Source: Gemmobacter sp. 24YEA27
GTDB lineage: Bacteria > Pseudomonadota > Alphaproteobacteria > Rhodobacterales > Rhodobacteraceae
Length of the DNA: 64,000 nucleotides
Direction of reading: 5' to 3'
Assembly (NCBI RefSeq): GCF_030052995.1
Contig: NZ_JASJPW010000001.1
Location: forward strand, 1,602,001-1,666,000
Position 1 is the first letter of the stretch; each line of letters begins with the position of its first letter. The notes under the pieces were generated by a model. The model was given only the letters and a program-made list of their open reading frames with translations, searched no databases and was not told the DNA's origin. Shown here piece after piece: positions 28,463 through 36,410 of the stretch. Both the position numbers and the translations under genes were made by a program.

Positions 28463-28494
28463 ATCAGCCTTTGACGGTATCAGCCTTTGACGGT
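28463..28494. repeat. 16-bp tandem duplication at dmmD 3' end
   Basis: ATCAGCCTTTGACGGT occurs at 28463-28478 and again at 28479-28494. The right copy holds the end of dmmD including its stop; the left copy repeats the last codons and stop just outside the gene. Confidence 0.9.
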
Positions 28495-29619
28495 GCGGCG
28501 CTTTTTCTCGACGTCGTAGAACGGCATCGAATGGCTGGTCGCCGCGATCTCGCCATGGGTTTCGCAGTTCACCACAAGTTTGGTGTCGTTATTGGCGTAT
28601 TCAACCGGCAGTCGCGCAATTGCGACGGTCCAGTTGTTCAGCGGCGAATGCATCGCCTGAGTCACGACACCCACTTTCTTGCCGTCCTTGAACACCGGCG
28701 CGCCATTGCCCGGGACATTGTTGCCTTCAAGCTTAAGGCCCCAGATCTTGAAGCGCTCTTTGCCCTTCAGGCGGTAATGCTCTTCCGCGCCGCGGAAGCC
28801 GATCTTGCCCGGCGAGACGGTGAAATCGAGGCCAAGTTCCCACAGCGTGTCGCCGCCCGGCTCGTTGTCGAAGGGGTTATTCTCCGACGTGTCGAACGGG
28901 TAGAACAGCAGGTAGCTTTCGACCCGCAGCATATCGAGCGTGGTGAAGCGGCAGGGCATGATGCCCATATCGGCGCCTTCTTCGAGGATGCGGTCCCAGA
29001 CCATGCCGGCATCCTGGCCGCGCACGAAGATCTCATAGCCGCGCTCGCCGGTATAGCCGGTGCGCGAGATCATGACGGGCTTGCCGAAAAGCGAGGTCTG
29101 CATATGGCTGAAATAGTTCAGGTCACGGATGCCTGGCACGTGCTTTTGCAGGTAATCAACGGCCAGCGGGCCCTGCAGCGACAGGTCATGCAGGTTGTCG
29201 TCGAAGCGGATATCGACATCGCGGCCGGTGGTGTACATGGCCAGCTGCTCATGGCCGTTGCCGGTGCCATGGACGACCATGAAATTGTTCGGCCCGGTGC
29301 GGTAGATCACGCAGTCATCGACGAACTTGCCGCCATCGGACAGCATGGTCGCGTAGGACGAGCGGCCCGGCATGATCTTTTCAACGTTGCGCGTGGTGGC
29401 GCGTTCGATCACGTGGCTGGCGGCCGGTCCGTTCAGATAGACCTTTTTCAGGCCCGAGACGTCCATCAGGCCGGCTTTGGTGCGGATGGCCATATATTCG
29501 GCATCTGCGTCACCGACCTTGTAGGACCAGGCCGTGCCCATCCCGCTCCAGTCTTCCATATCCGAGCCGAGCGCGCGGTGGCGATCACCGAGTGCAGAGA
29601 ATCTCCAGGAATTGGTCAT
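28480..29619 (-). CDS. dmmD: GcvT/DmdA-like tetrahydrofolate aminomethyltransferase
   Basis: A protein of 379 residues in the T-protein/DMSP-demethylase superfamily. GcvT_N reads AGLMDVSGLKKVYLNGP, RNVEKIMPGRSSYATM, and TGYTGERGYEIFVRG; the C-terminal domain has HSPLNNWTVAIARLP. The family moves C1 units to tetrahydrofolate. As first gene of the dmm operon it probably captures formaldehyde from dimethylamine demethylation as methylene-tetrahydrofolate, as proposed for dmmD. The residue chemistry cannot be settled by eye. It starts at ATG 29619 after GGGAGG. A tandem duplication lies at its 3' end and a long inverted repeat upstream. Confidence 0.82.
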   Translation of the reverse strand: MTNSWRFSALGDRHRALGSDMEDWSGMGTAWSYKVGDADAEYMAIRTKAGLMDVSGLKKVYLNGPAASHVIERATTRNVEKIMPGRSSYATMLSDGGKFVDDCVIYRTGPNNFMVVHGTGNGHEQLAMYTTGRDVDIRFDDNLHDLSLQGPLAVDYLQKHVPGIRDLNYFSHMQTSLFGKPVMISRTGYTGERGYEIFVRGQDAGMVWDRILEEGADMGIMPCRFTTLDMLRVESYLLFYPFDTSENNPFDNEPGGDTLWELGLDFTVSPGKIGFRGAEEHYRLKGKERFKIWGLKLEGNNVPGNGAPVFKDGKKVGVVTQAMHSPLNNWTVAIARLPVEYANNDTKLVVNCETHGEIAATSHSMPFYDVEKKRRTVKG

Positions 29620-29641
29620 GATTCCTCCCGTCGTTTTCTTA

Positions 29642-29693
29642 ATGAATGTTGCGACTCATCCTGGAAGGTCGGGATCGGAAAAGCAACATTCAT
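29642..29693. promoter_or_regulatory. perfect 11-bp inverted repeat upstream of dmmD
   Basis: ATGAATGTTGC at 29642-29652 and GCAACATTCAT at 29683-29693, perfectly complementary, 30 bases apart, centre spacing 41 (about four helical turns). They lie 23-74 bases upstream of the dmmD start, in the promoter region. This looks like paired operator half-sites for a regulator of the dmm operon, or alternatively a long leader hairpin. Confidence 0.55.
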
Positions 29694-29803
29694 GTTAAAA
29701 AAGGTTTCCTGACAGAGAACATTTTCCTGGCCCTCTTTCTGTCTCCGGGCGCGGCGCGCGGAATTGCCCGATCCTTGTGCGGTCCATGGATGCGACAGGG
29801 CAA

Positions 29804-29830
29804 AGCCGGCGGGAGGATCTCCCGCCGGCT
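29804..29830 (-). terminator. hairpin after amt gene
   Basis: AGCCGGCGGGA (29804-29814) and TCCCGCCGGCT (29820-29830): a perfect 11-bp stem with a 5-base loop. On the minus strand it is followed by TTTGCC. It lies about 27 bases past the amt stop and separates amt from dmmD. Confidence 0.65.
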
Positions 29831-29856
29831 TGCAGTCAGGGACGCGAAGGCCCGGC

Positions 29857-31197
29857 TTATTTGCCGTTGTCGAGCCCCCAGCGAAGCTTGTCGAGCCCTT
29901 CGGCCTGCTCCTCTTCGGGCACACGCAGCCCGGTCGTCGCCTTGAGCACCACCGACAGGATCAGCCCGGTGATGATGCCGACGCCAAGGCACAGCGCAAA
30001 GCCCGCAAGCTGCATCAACAGGCTGATATGGCCATGCTGATAGGCAAAGGGCCCTTCGGTGATGCCCCAATACCCGCCGCGCGGTGTGCCGGCCTTGAAG
30101 AGGCCAATCATCACAAGGCCGTAGAAGCCGCAGCCGATGAAGAGGGGGAACAGCTTGTGCTCGTCGATCTGACGTTTCGAGGTGAAGTCATAGACCAGCC
30201 AGCAGGTCAGTGGGGCGCCAAGTGCCACGAGGAACATCTGCCAGGGCAGCCAGACGTCAAATCCGGGCGCACCTGCGACATAGCCTCCCAGCGGTCCGAA
30301 CAGAAGGTAGATATAGTTCTTCGTCTTATACGAGATCGCCGCGCCGGTGATGGCGCCGCCGGCCCAGGCCAGCGCATAGTTGTTGAAGGCAATCCCCAGC
30401 GAGGTATCGGCCATGGTGACCGAAATCGCGCGGGCTTCCGGGTCGACAAAGAACAGACAGGAGAGAATCACCATCGGCAGGCCCGAGAAAATGGTGATGA
30501 TGCCGGTGGCCGCGAGGCCGATCGACGGCGCCTGGTAGGAAGGCACCTTGGGATGAGGCGCGAACATGCCGGGGCGTTTTCCAAGCTGCGGCACCAGCAC
30601 CATCGCGATCCCCGTCGGGAAGATATAGACGAAGCCGATCCCGAAGAAGTCATGGAAGCCGGCATTGGTCAGCGGCCCGACCGAGCCCCAGACCACCCAG
30701 CTCAGGATCGAGGAGACGACCGTTGCCACCACGCAGGTGATGTAAAAGGCCGAGGCCTTCATCCGTTCCGACACCGCGAAATGCAGCAGCACATTCACGA
30801 TCCCCGCAAAGGTGGCGAGGAAGAAGATGAAGATCTGGAAGGTGTTCAGCCCCGGCCAGACGGCGGGATCGACATTTTGCGCATGGGCATTCGACAGCGT
30901 CCCGAAGAACCACCAGTCCTTCAGCGAATCCATCATCGTGGCGCCGCCCATGATGTAATATTGCCCGGCCCAAAAGCCGAAGCCGACCGCGAAATAGGTC
31001 GCGAATCCAATAAAAAACCCCACCATTTTCTCGATGGTGGAGTTGTAGAGATTGGCACTTCGCGTTGTGCCGGCGTCGATCATTAAGAGCCCGGCGACAA
31101 CCATCAGGGCCCCAACCGTGCCAGACGCATAGACGAGATTCTGGACGAGCTGGCTGAGGTTTACCTGTTCCGCGAAGAACGTGGCAGTTTCTTCCAT
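29857..31197 (-). CDS. amt: divergent Amt/Mep-family transporter
   Basis: An inner-membrane channel of about 446 residues with 11-12 hydrophobic helices and the family-type segment GLLMIDAGTTRSANLYNS. ATG 31197 follows GGAGTGCGTAT. Unlike ordinary ammonium transporters, the pore twin-histidines appear replaced: in DFFGIGFVYIFPTG the position of AmtB His168 is Tyr, and in HKLFPLFIGCGFYG the position of His318 is hydrophobic (Phe). Lying between dmm and mgs/gmaS, it may carry methylated amines rather than, or as well as, ammonium; that is inference. There is no GlnK gene beside it, which is also unusual for amt. Confidence 0.75.
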   Translation of the reverse strand: MEETATFFAEQVNLSQLVQNLVYASGTVGALMVVAGLLMIDAGTTRSANLYNSTIEKMVGFFIGFATYFAVGFGFWAGQYYIMGGATMMDSLKDWWFFGTLSNAHAQNVDPAVWPGLNTFQIFIFFLATFAGIVNVLLHFAVSERMKASAFYITCVVATVVSSILSWVVWGSVGPLTNAGFHDFFGIGFVYIFPTGIAMVLVPQLGKRPGMFAPHPKVPSYQAPSIGLAATGIITIFSGLPMVILSCLFFVDPEARAISVTMADTSLGIAFNNYALAWAGGAITGAAISYKTKNYIYLLFGPLGGYVAGAPGFDVWLPWQMFLVALGAPLTCWLVYDFTSKRQIDEHKLFPLFIGCGFYGLVMIGLFKAGTPRGGYWGITEGPFAYQHGHISLLMQLAGFALCLGVGIITGLILSVVLKATTGLRVPEEEQAEGLDKLRWGLDNGK

Positions 31198-31325
31198 ATA
31201 CGCACTCCCTGTTGTGGGTCCGGCTCCTTTCATGGGGCCGGTTTCTGGTCTTTCCGGCATGTCGCCGGCCGTTCCGGTCTTTTGGAGTTCCGCGTGCAGC
31301 AGGGCTGCGTCCCGGAAGCGCCGGA

Positions 31326-31475
31326 TTATTCCGCCTGCCCGCCGGTCCTTGCTGCCGGTCTTCCCGGCTTTTTTTCATGCTGTGAGGGCTGAGTTTCCCG
31401 CAGCAGAAAAGCGCCAACCGAGAAAAGTACCGTTCCAATGGACCAGAGGGCAGACCACTTGCCGCGCCAGATCAT
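31326..31475 (-). CDS. possible small single-span membrane protein
   Basis: A 49-residue frame from ATG 31475: a basic start (MIWRGKWS), one hydrophobic helix (ALWSIGTVLFSVGAFLL), then a polar basic tail. It lies upstream of amt on the same strand. The ribosome site is weak and the frame extends upstream, so it may be chance. If real, it could be a small regulator or partner of the Amt channel. Confidence 0.25.
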   Translation of the reverse strand: MIWRGKWSALWSIGTVLFSVGAFLLRETQPSQHEKKPGRPAARTGGQAE

Positions 31476-31895
31476 ACCGCTTGCCGATCTGGTCTGGTGT
31501 GCAGGGCTACATTGCGAGCAAGCGAAATGAAAATCAACCATCCAGGAAAAAACTATTCCCATAGGGAAGACTGCCCCTTTGGGGCCCCGTTTAACTGACT
31601 GATGGCGCGATAAAAAATCTGGATAAGAGAGGCGAAGATATCAGGTTTTTCCGCTGATTCCGAGGCAAACAGCCGGCTTCGCAGCCGTGTGGCCGACCCT
31701 GCCGGCCAGGCGGACCGTGCCAAAGGGTCAGGTTTGGCGCTGTACCAGATGCCTCAGATGGCTGAACCGCAGCAGGGAACCGGGAATCGCTGCCTGCTTG
31801 TAAAAATATTCCCCTCATTCAACTTTATTTCTTGTGTGTTTGTTTGTCTGGTTGTTAGGATTGCTTTGCGCCAGAGCTAATAGGGAGCCGCTTCG
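31476..31895. promoter_or_regulatory. intergenic region before mgs operon
   Basis: No gene seen. The right half is AT-rich for this genome (aaaatattcc, aactttatttcttgtgtgtttg at 31803-31850), as expected for a promoter of the plus-strand mgsABC genes. I found no well-spaced sigma54 (GG-N10-GC) or strong sigma70 match; the nearest sigma54-like word (TGG..TTGCT at about 31851-31866) has the wrong spacing. Confidence 0.4.
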
Positions 31896-32786
31896 ATGTG
31901 CGGGATTGTTGGACTTTTTCTGAAGGACCGTTCGCTGGAGCCCGATCTGGGCCGTTTGCTGACGGATATGCTGATCACGATGACGGATCGCGGTCCTGAT
32001 TCTGCGGGGATCGCGATTTACGGCGATGATGCGGGGGGCAAGCTGACGGTTCAGTCTGCCTTTGCGGATCGCGATTTTGCGACGCTTGAGGCGGATCTCG
32101 GGGCGGCGATCGGGGCGAAGGTTTCGCTTTCGCGCAAGGACAGCCATGCGATCCTGACGCTTGCGGCGGATAAGATCGCGCCTGCGCGGGCGGCCCTTGC
32201 GGCTCTGCGGCCGGATGTGCGGGTGATGAGCGCCGGCGATTCGATCGAGATCTATAAAGAGACCGGGTTGCCGAAAGATGTGGCGGCGCGCTTTGGCGTC
32301 TCCAAAATGTCGGGCCGGCACGGGATCGGCCATACGCGGATGGCGACCGAATCGGCGGTCACCACCATGGGGGCACACCCGTTCTCGACCGGGCTTGATC
32401 AGTGCCTCGTCCATAACGGCTCGCTCTCGAACCACAATTCGCTGCGCCGCGAGCTGATCCGCGACGGCGTGACGTTCGAGACCCAGAACGATACCGAAGT
32501 CGCTGCCGCCTGGCTGTCGCATCAGCTGGCCCAGGGCGTCGAGCTTGGTGACGCGCTGCGCGCCGGTCTTGATGTGCTGGACGGGTTCTACACCTTCGTC
32601 GTCGGCACCAAAGACGGCTTTGGCGTGGTGCGCGACCCGATCGCCTGCAAACCGGCGGTCATGGCCGAGACCGATCAATATGTCGCTTTCGGATCGGAAT
32701 ACCGCGCGCTGGTCAACCTGCCGGGGATCGAGGACGCCCGCGTCTGGGAACCGGAACCCGCAACCGTCTATTTCTGGAAGCACTGA
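31896..32786 (+). CDS. mgsA: N-methylglutamate synthase, glutamine-amidotransferase-like subunit
   Basis: A protein of 296 residues of the GATase class II (GlxB-like) family. The N-terminal MCGIVGLF gives the nucleophile Cys2 after Met removal, followed by MTDRGPDSAGIAI and GIGHTRMATES, the usual Arg/His substrate-site blocks, and VHNGSLSNH. In the N-methylglutamate pathway this subunit works with MgsB and MgsC to convert gamma-glutamylmethylamide or methylamine plus 2-oxoglutarate to N-methylglutamate. First gene of mgsABC, followed directly by mgsB (one base gap). Confidence 0.9.
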   Translation: MCGIVGLFLKDRSLEPDLGRLLTDMLITMTDRGPDSAGIAIYGDDAGGKLTVQSAFADRDFATLEADLGAAIGAKVSLSRKDSHAILTLAADKIAPARAALAALRPDVRVMSAGDSIEIYKETGLPKDVAARFGVSKMSGRHGIGHTRMATESAVTTMGAHPFSTGLDQCLVHNGSLSNHNSLRRELIRDGVTFETQNDTEVAAAWLSHQLAQGVELGDALRAGLDVLDGFYTFVVGTKDGFGVVRDPIACKPAVMAETDQYVAFGSEYRALVNLPGIEDARVWEPEPATVYFWKH

Positions 32787-32787
32787 T

Positions 32788-33471
32788 ATGCAGACGATTG
32801 ACCTTGCAACCACCACTCTGCGCGACCTGAACGCGACGCTGCAGGCCACCAAAGGCCAGACCAATGCCACCGCCTGGGAGATCACCAATCCCAAGGGCAG
32901 CCATGCGCTGGCCGTCGGCCTTGATGCCCCGATCGAAGTCACCGTCAAGGGCTCGACCGGCTATTACACCGCCGGCATGAACAAGCAGGCGACCGTCACC
33001 GTGAAGGGCTCGGCGGGCCCGGGTGTGGCCGAGAATATGATGTCGGGCACCGTCGTGATCGAGGGCGATGCCAGCCAATATGCCGGGGCGACCGGCAATG
33101 GCGGGCTTCTGGTCATCAAAGGCAATGCATCATCGCGTTGCGGCATTTCGATGAAGGGCATCAATATCGTCGTGCATGGCAATATCGGCCATATGTCGGC
33201 TTTCATGGCACAATCGGGCAATCTGGTGGTGCTGGGCGATGCCGGTGACGCGCTTGGCGACAGCCTTTACGAGGCACGGCTTTTCGTGCGCGGCTCGGTC
33301 AAATCCCTCGGTGCCGATTGCATCGAGAAAGAGATGCGCCCCGAGCATATCGCCATCCTCCAGGACCTGCTGGCCCAGGCGGGCGCGGATGCAAAGCCCG
33401 AAGAGTTCAAACGCTACGGCTCGGCCCGCAAGCTCTATAACTTCAACATCGACAATGCGTCGGCCTATTGA
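32788..33471 (+). CDS. mgsB: N-methylglutamate synthase, GltB-type C-terminal subunit
   Basis: A protein of 227 residues, corresponding to the GXGXG beta-helix domain of glutamate synthase large subunits (GlxC-like). Repeated Gly motifs wind the helix: EVTVKGSTGYYTAG, VTVKGSAGPGVAEN, VVIEGDASQYAGATGNGG and IVVHGNIGHMSAF. It probably provides the structural core linking amidotransferase and FMN domains. Only one base separates it from mgsA, and its stop region provides the ribosome site for mgsC. Confidence 0.9.
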   Translation: MQTIDLATTTLRDLNATLQATKGQTNATAWEITNPKGSHALAVGLDAPIEVTVKGSTGYYTAGMNKQATVTVKGSAGPGVAENMMSGTVVIEGDASQYAGATGNGGLLVIKGNASSRCGISMKGINIVVHGNIGHMSAFMAQSGNLVVLGDAGDALGDSLYEARLFVRGSVKSLGADCIEKEMRPEHIAILQDLLAQAGADAKPEEFKRYGSARKLYNFNIDNASAY

Positions 33472-33482
33472 GGATCATGCCC

Positions 33483-34820
33483 ATGAAAGACGAGCAAAAA
33501 GTGATCCCGCAGACCGTGCCGCGCCAGTCCTGGACCTATAGCCAGGAGATCAATTCCGAGATCCGCCGCGCCGCGGCGACCGGCATCTATGACATCCGCG
33601 GCGGTGGCGCCAAACGCAAGCTGCCGCATTTCGACGACCTCCTGTTCCTTGGCGCCTCGATCTCGCGCTATCCGCTGGAAGGTTACCGCGAGCGCTGCGA
33701 GACCAAAGTGGTCCTCGGCACCCGTTTCGCCAAAAAGCCGATCACGCTCGATATCCCGATCACCATCGCGGGGATGAGCTTTGGCGCGCTGTCGGGCGCG
33801 GCAAAAGAGGCGCTTGGCCGCGGCGCGACGCTTTCGGGCACCTCGACCACCACCGGTGACGGCGGCATGACCCCCGAAGAGCGCGGCCATTCCAAGACCC
33901 TGGTCTATCAGTATCTGCCCTCGCGTTACGGCATGAACCCTGACGATCTGCGCCGCGCCGATGCGATCGAACTGGTGGTCGGCCAGGGCGCCAAACCGGG
34001 CGGCGGCGGCATGCTTCTGGGGCAGAAGATCTCGGACCGGGTTGCCAAAATGCGCAACCTTCCCAAGGGTATCGACCAGCGCTCGGCCTGCCGTCACCCC
34101 GACTGGACCGGCCCCGATGACCTCGAGATCAAGATCCTCGAGATCCGCGAGATCACCGGCTGGGAGAAGCCGATCTATATCAAGATCGGTGGCGCAAGGC
34201 CCTATTACGACACGACGCTGGCGGTCAAAGCGGGCGCCGATGTCGTGGTGATCGACGGTATGCAGGGCGGCACCGCCGCGACCCAGGACGTGTTCATCGA
34301 ACATGTCGGCCAGCCGACGCTCGCTGCACTGCCCCAGGCGGTGAAGGCGCTGCAGGATCTGGGCATGCATCGCAAAGTGCAGCTGATCGTCTCGGGCGGC
34401 ATCCGCACCGGCGCCGATGTGGCCAAGGCCCTGGCGCTTGGCGCCGATGCGGTCGCGGTCGGCACCGCCGCGCTGATTGCGCTTGGCGATAATGACCCGC
34501 ATTGGGAAGCTGAGTACCAGAAGCTCGGCACCACCGCCGGGGCCTATGACGACTGGCATGAGGGCAAGGATCCCGCCGGCATCACCACCCAGGACCCCGA
34601 GCTGCAAAAGCGCCTCGACCCGGTCCAGGCGGGGCGGCGGCTCGCGAATTACCTCAAGGTGATGACGCTGGAGGCGCAGACCATCGCGCGGGCCTGCGGC
34701 AAGAACCATGTCCATAATCTCGAACCGGAGGATCTCTGCGCGCTGACGGTGGAATCTGCCGCCATGGCGGGCGTGCCACTCGCGGGAACCAGCTGGATCC
34801 CGGGGCGCGGCGGCTACTGA
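33483..34820 (+). CDS. mgsC: N-methylglutamate synthase, FMN-binding glutamate synthase subunit
   Basis: A protein of about 445 residues matching the central/FMN domain of glutamate synthase. I chose ATG 33483 because AGGA lies 8 bases upstream; ATG 33477 is too close. Conserved parts are ITIAGMSFGALSGAAKEAL, TSTTTGDGGM, GQGAKPGGGGMLLGQK, and VVVIDGMQGGTAATQDVF, then IVSGGIRTGADVAKALALGA. The third block is the 2-oxoglutarate/FMN contact region. This is the catalytic reductive subunit of N-methylglutamate synthase. A hairpin separates it from gmaS. Confidence 0.92.
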   Translation: MKDEQKVIPQTVPRQSWTYSQEINSEIRRAAATGIYDIRGGGAKRKLPHFDDLLFLGASISRYPLEGYRERCETKVVLGTRFAKKPITLDIPITIAGMSFGALSGAAKEALGRGATLSGTSTTTGDGGMTPEERGHSKTLVYQYLPSRYGMNPDDLRRADAIELVVGQGAKPGGGGMLLGQKISDRVAKMRNLPKGIDQRSACRHPDWTGPDDLEIKILEIREITGWEKPIYIKIGGARPYYDTTLAVKAGADVVVIDGMQGGTAATQDVFIEHVGQPTLAALPQAVKALQDLGMHRKVQLIVSGGIRTGADVAKALALGADAVAVGTAALIALGDNDPHWEAEYQKLGTTAGAYDDWHEGKDPAGITTQDPELQKRLDPVQAGRRLANYLKVMTLEAQTIARACGKNHVHNLEPEDLCALTVESAAMAGVPLAGTSWIPGRGGY

Positions 34821-34828
34821 ACTGCTTT

Positions 34829-34860
34829 GGAAAGCCGGTCCGGATCTGGGCCGGCTTTCC
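34829..34860 (+). terminator. hairpin between mgsC and gmaS
   Basis: GGAAAGCCGG (34829-34838) and CCGGCTTTCC (34851-34860), a perfect 10-bp stem followed by a T/C-rich tail (ctttc). It may act as a partial terminator or RNA-stability element between mgsC and gmaS. Confidence 0.5.
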
Positions 34861-34926
34861 CTTTCACAACATCGGGCCAGCCCCTCGACGGGCCAGCTGC
34901 ATCAAAACAACAGGGAATCGAACAAA

Positions 34927-36270
34927 ATGGCCTTGGACAAAGGGCAAAGCGCAAAGCCGCAGACCGGTGCCGAACTGAAGGCATATGCCGAAGCACGCGG
35001 CATCCGCTATTTCATGATCTCCTTCACTGACCTTCTCGGCTATCAGCGCGCCAAGCTGGTGCCGACCTGCGCGATCGAGGGAATGTGCAAGGATGGCGCC
35101 GGTTTCGCAGGCTTTGCGACCTGGCTTGACGTCACCCCGGCGCATCCCGATATGCTGGCCGTCCCCGACCCCTCGACCGTGATCCAGCTGCCCTGGAACC
35201 CCGAAGTCGCCTGGGTCGCCTCGAACCCGGTCATGTCGGAAAAGCCCCTCGACCAGGCGCCGCGCAATGTGCTCCGGAAGCTGGTCGATGAAGCCGCCGA
35301 GCTGGGCCTGCGCGTCAAAACCGGCGTCGAGCCGGAATTCTTCCTGCTCAACCCCGATGGCTCCGCTGTCGCCGATGAATTCGACGATGCGGTCAAGCCC
35401 TGCTATGATCAGAACGCCATCCTGCGCCGCTATGACCTGATCAAAGAGATCGCCGATGCGATGCTCGATCTCGGCTGGGAACCCTATCAGAACGACCATG
35501 AAGACGCGAATGGCCAGTTCGAGATGAACTGGAAATATGACGATGTGCTGGCCACCGCCGACAAGCACGCCTTCTTCAAATTCATGACCCGCGTTCTGGC
35601 CGAGAAATACGGGCTGCGCGCCACCTTCATGCCCAAACCCCTGATGGGCAAGACCGGCAATGGCTGCCATGCCCATATCTCGGTCTGGACCATGGACGGC
35701 AAGGCAAACGCGTTTTCCGATGACAGCAAAGAGCTCGGCCTCTCCGATAAGGGCCGCGCCTTCCTCGGCGGCATCATGAAACACGCCTCGGCGCTGGCGC
35801 TGATCTGCAACCCGACGGTGAACAGCTACAAGCGCATCAACGCGCCCCGCACCTCGTCAGGCGCCACCTGGGCCCCGAATTCGGTGACCTGGACCGGCAA
35901 TAACCGCACCCATATGGTCCGCGTCCCCGGCCCCGGCCGGTTCGAGCTCCGCCTGCCCGACGGCGCCGCAAACCCCTATCTGATGCAGGCCGTCATCCTC
36001 GCCGCCGGCCTCGACGGCATCCGCACCAATGCCGATCCGGGCCCGCGCTCCGACATCAATTTCTACACCGAAGGCCATCTGATCAAAGACGCGCCGAAAC
36101 TGCCTTTGAACCTCCTCGACGCCATCCGCGCCTTCGACGCCGATGAAGGCCTCAAAGCCGCCCTCGGCGAGGAATTCTCAAACGCCTTCATCAAGATGAA
36201 AACCCAGGAATGGAACGAATATTGCGGCCATTTCACACAATGGGAAAAACAAAATACTCTCGATATCTGA
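34927..36270 (+). CDS. gmaS: gamma-glutamylmethylamide synthetase
   Basis: A glutamine-synthetase-like ligase of 447 residues that joins glutamate and methylamine with ATP, the first step of the indirect methylamine pathway. GS signatures: metal-binding VEPEFFLL, EDANGQFEMNWKYDD, GNGCHAHISVW, and NPTVNSYKRIN with R(A/T)SS-type GATWAPNSVTWTGNNRTHMVRVPGPGRFELRLPDG. Its position directly after mgsABC distinguishes it from glnA. GmaS is the accepted marker for this pathway. The terminator follows at 36317. Confidence 0.94.
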   Translation: MALDKGQSAKPQTGAELKAYAEARGIRYFMISFTDLLGYQRAKLVPTCAIEGMCKDGAGFAGFATWLDVTPAHPDMLAVPDPSTVIQLPWNPEVAWVASNPVMSEKPLDQAPRNVLRKLVDEAAELGLRVKTGVEPEFFLLNPDGSAVADEFDDAVKPCYDQNAILRRYDLIKEIADAMLDLGWEPYQNDHEDANGQFEMNWKYDDVLATADKHAFFKFMTRVLAEKYGLRATFMPKPLMGKTGNGCHAHISVWTMDGKANAFSDDSKELGLSDKGRAFLGGIMKHASALALICNPTVNSYKRINAPRTSSGATWAPNSVTWTGNNRTHMVRVPGPGRFELRLPDGAANPYLMQAVILAAGLDGIRTNADPGPRSDINFYTEGHLIKDAPKLPLNLLDAIRAFDADEGLKAALGEEFSNAFIKMKTQEWNEYCGHFTQWEKQNTLDI

Positions 36271-36316
36271 GGCTTGATCCCCTGGCGGGCTGGTCCTGAG
36301 CCAGTTCGTTGGACTT

Positions 36317-36344
36317 GCGCGCCCCTTACCGGGCGCGCTTTTTT
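36317..36344 (+). terminator. intrinsic terminator after gmaS
   Basis: GCGCGCCC (36317-36324), short loop, GGGCGCGC (36331-36338), then TTTTTT (36339-36344), 46 bases after the gmaS stop. Confidence 0.92.
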
Positions 36345-36352
36345 CATGCGGT

Positions 36353-36369
36353 TGCACCGGCGCGGTGCA
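36353..36369. promoter_or_regulatory. 17-bp palindrome upstream of GntR gene
   Basis: TGCACCG-GCG-CGGTGCA, a perfect 7-bp dyad with a 3-base centre, 42 bases before the GntR start. A short perfect palindrome at this spot is the expected form of an autoregulatory operator for a dimeric regulator. Confidence 0.5.
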
Positions 36370-36410
36370 TCTGATGATATTCAGGGCAGCAGCAACAGGA
36401 GGGGCACAGA

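Noticed and set aside
31851..31866. Possible sigma54 promoter (TGG..TTGCT) before mgsA
   Set aside because: The GG to GC spacing is 11 rather than 10 bases and the rest of the consensus is poor.
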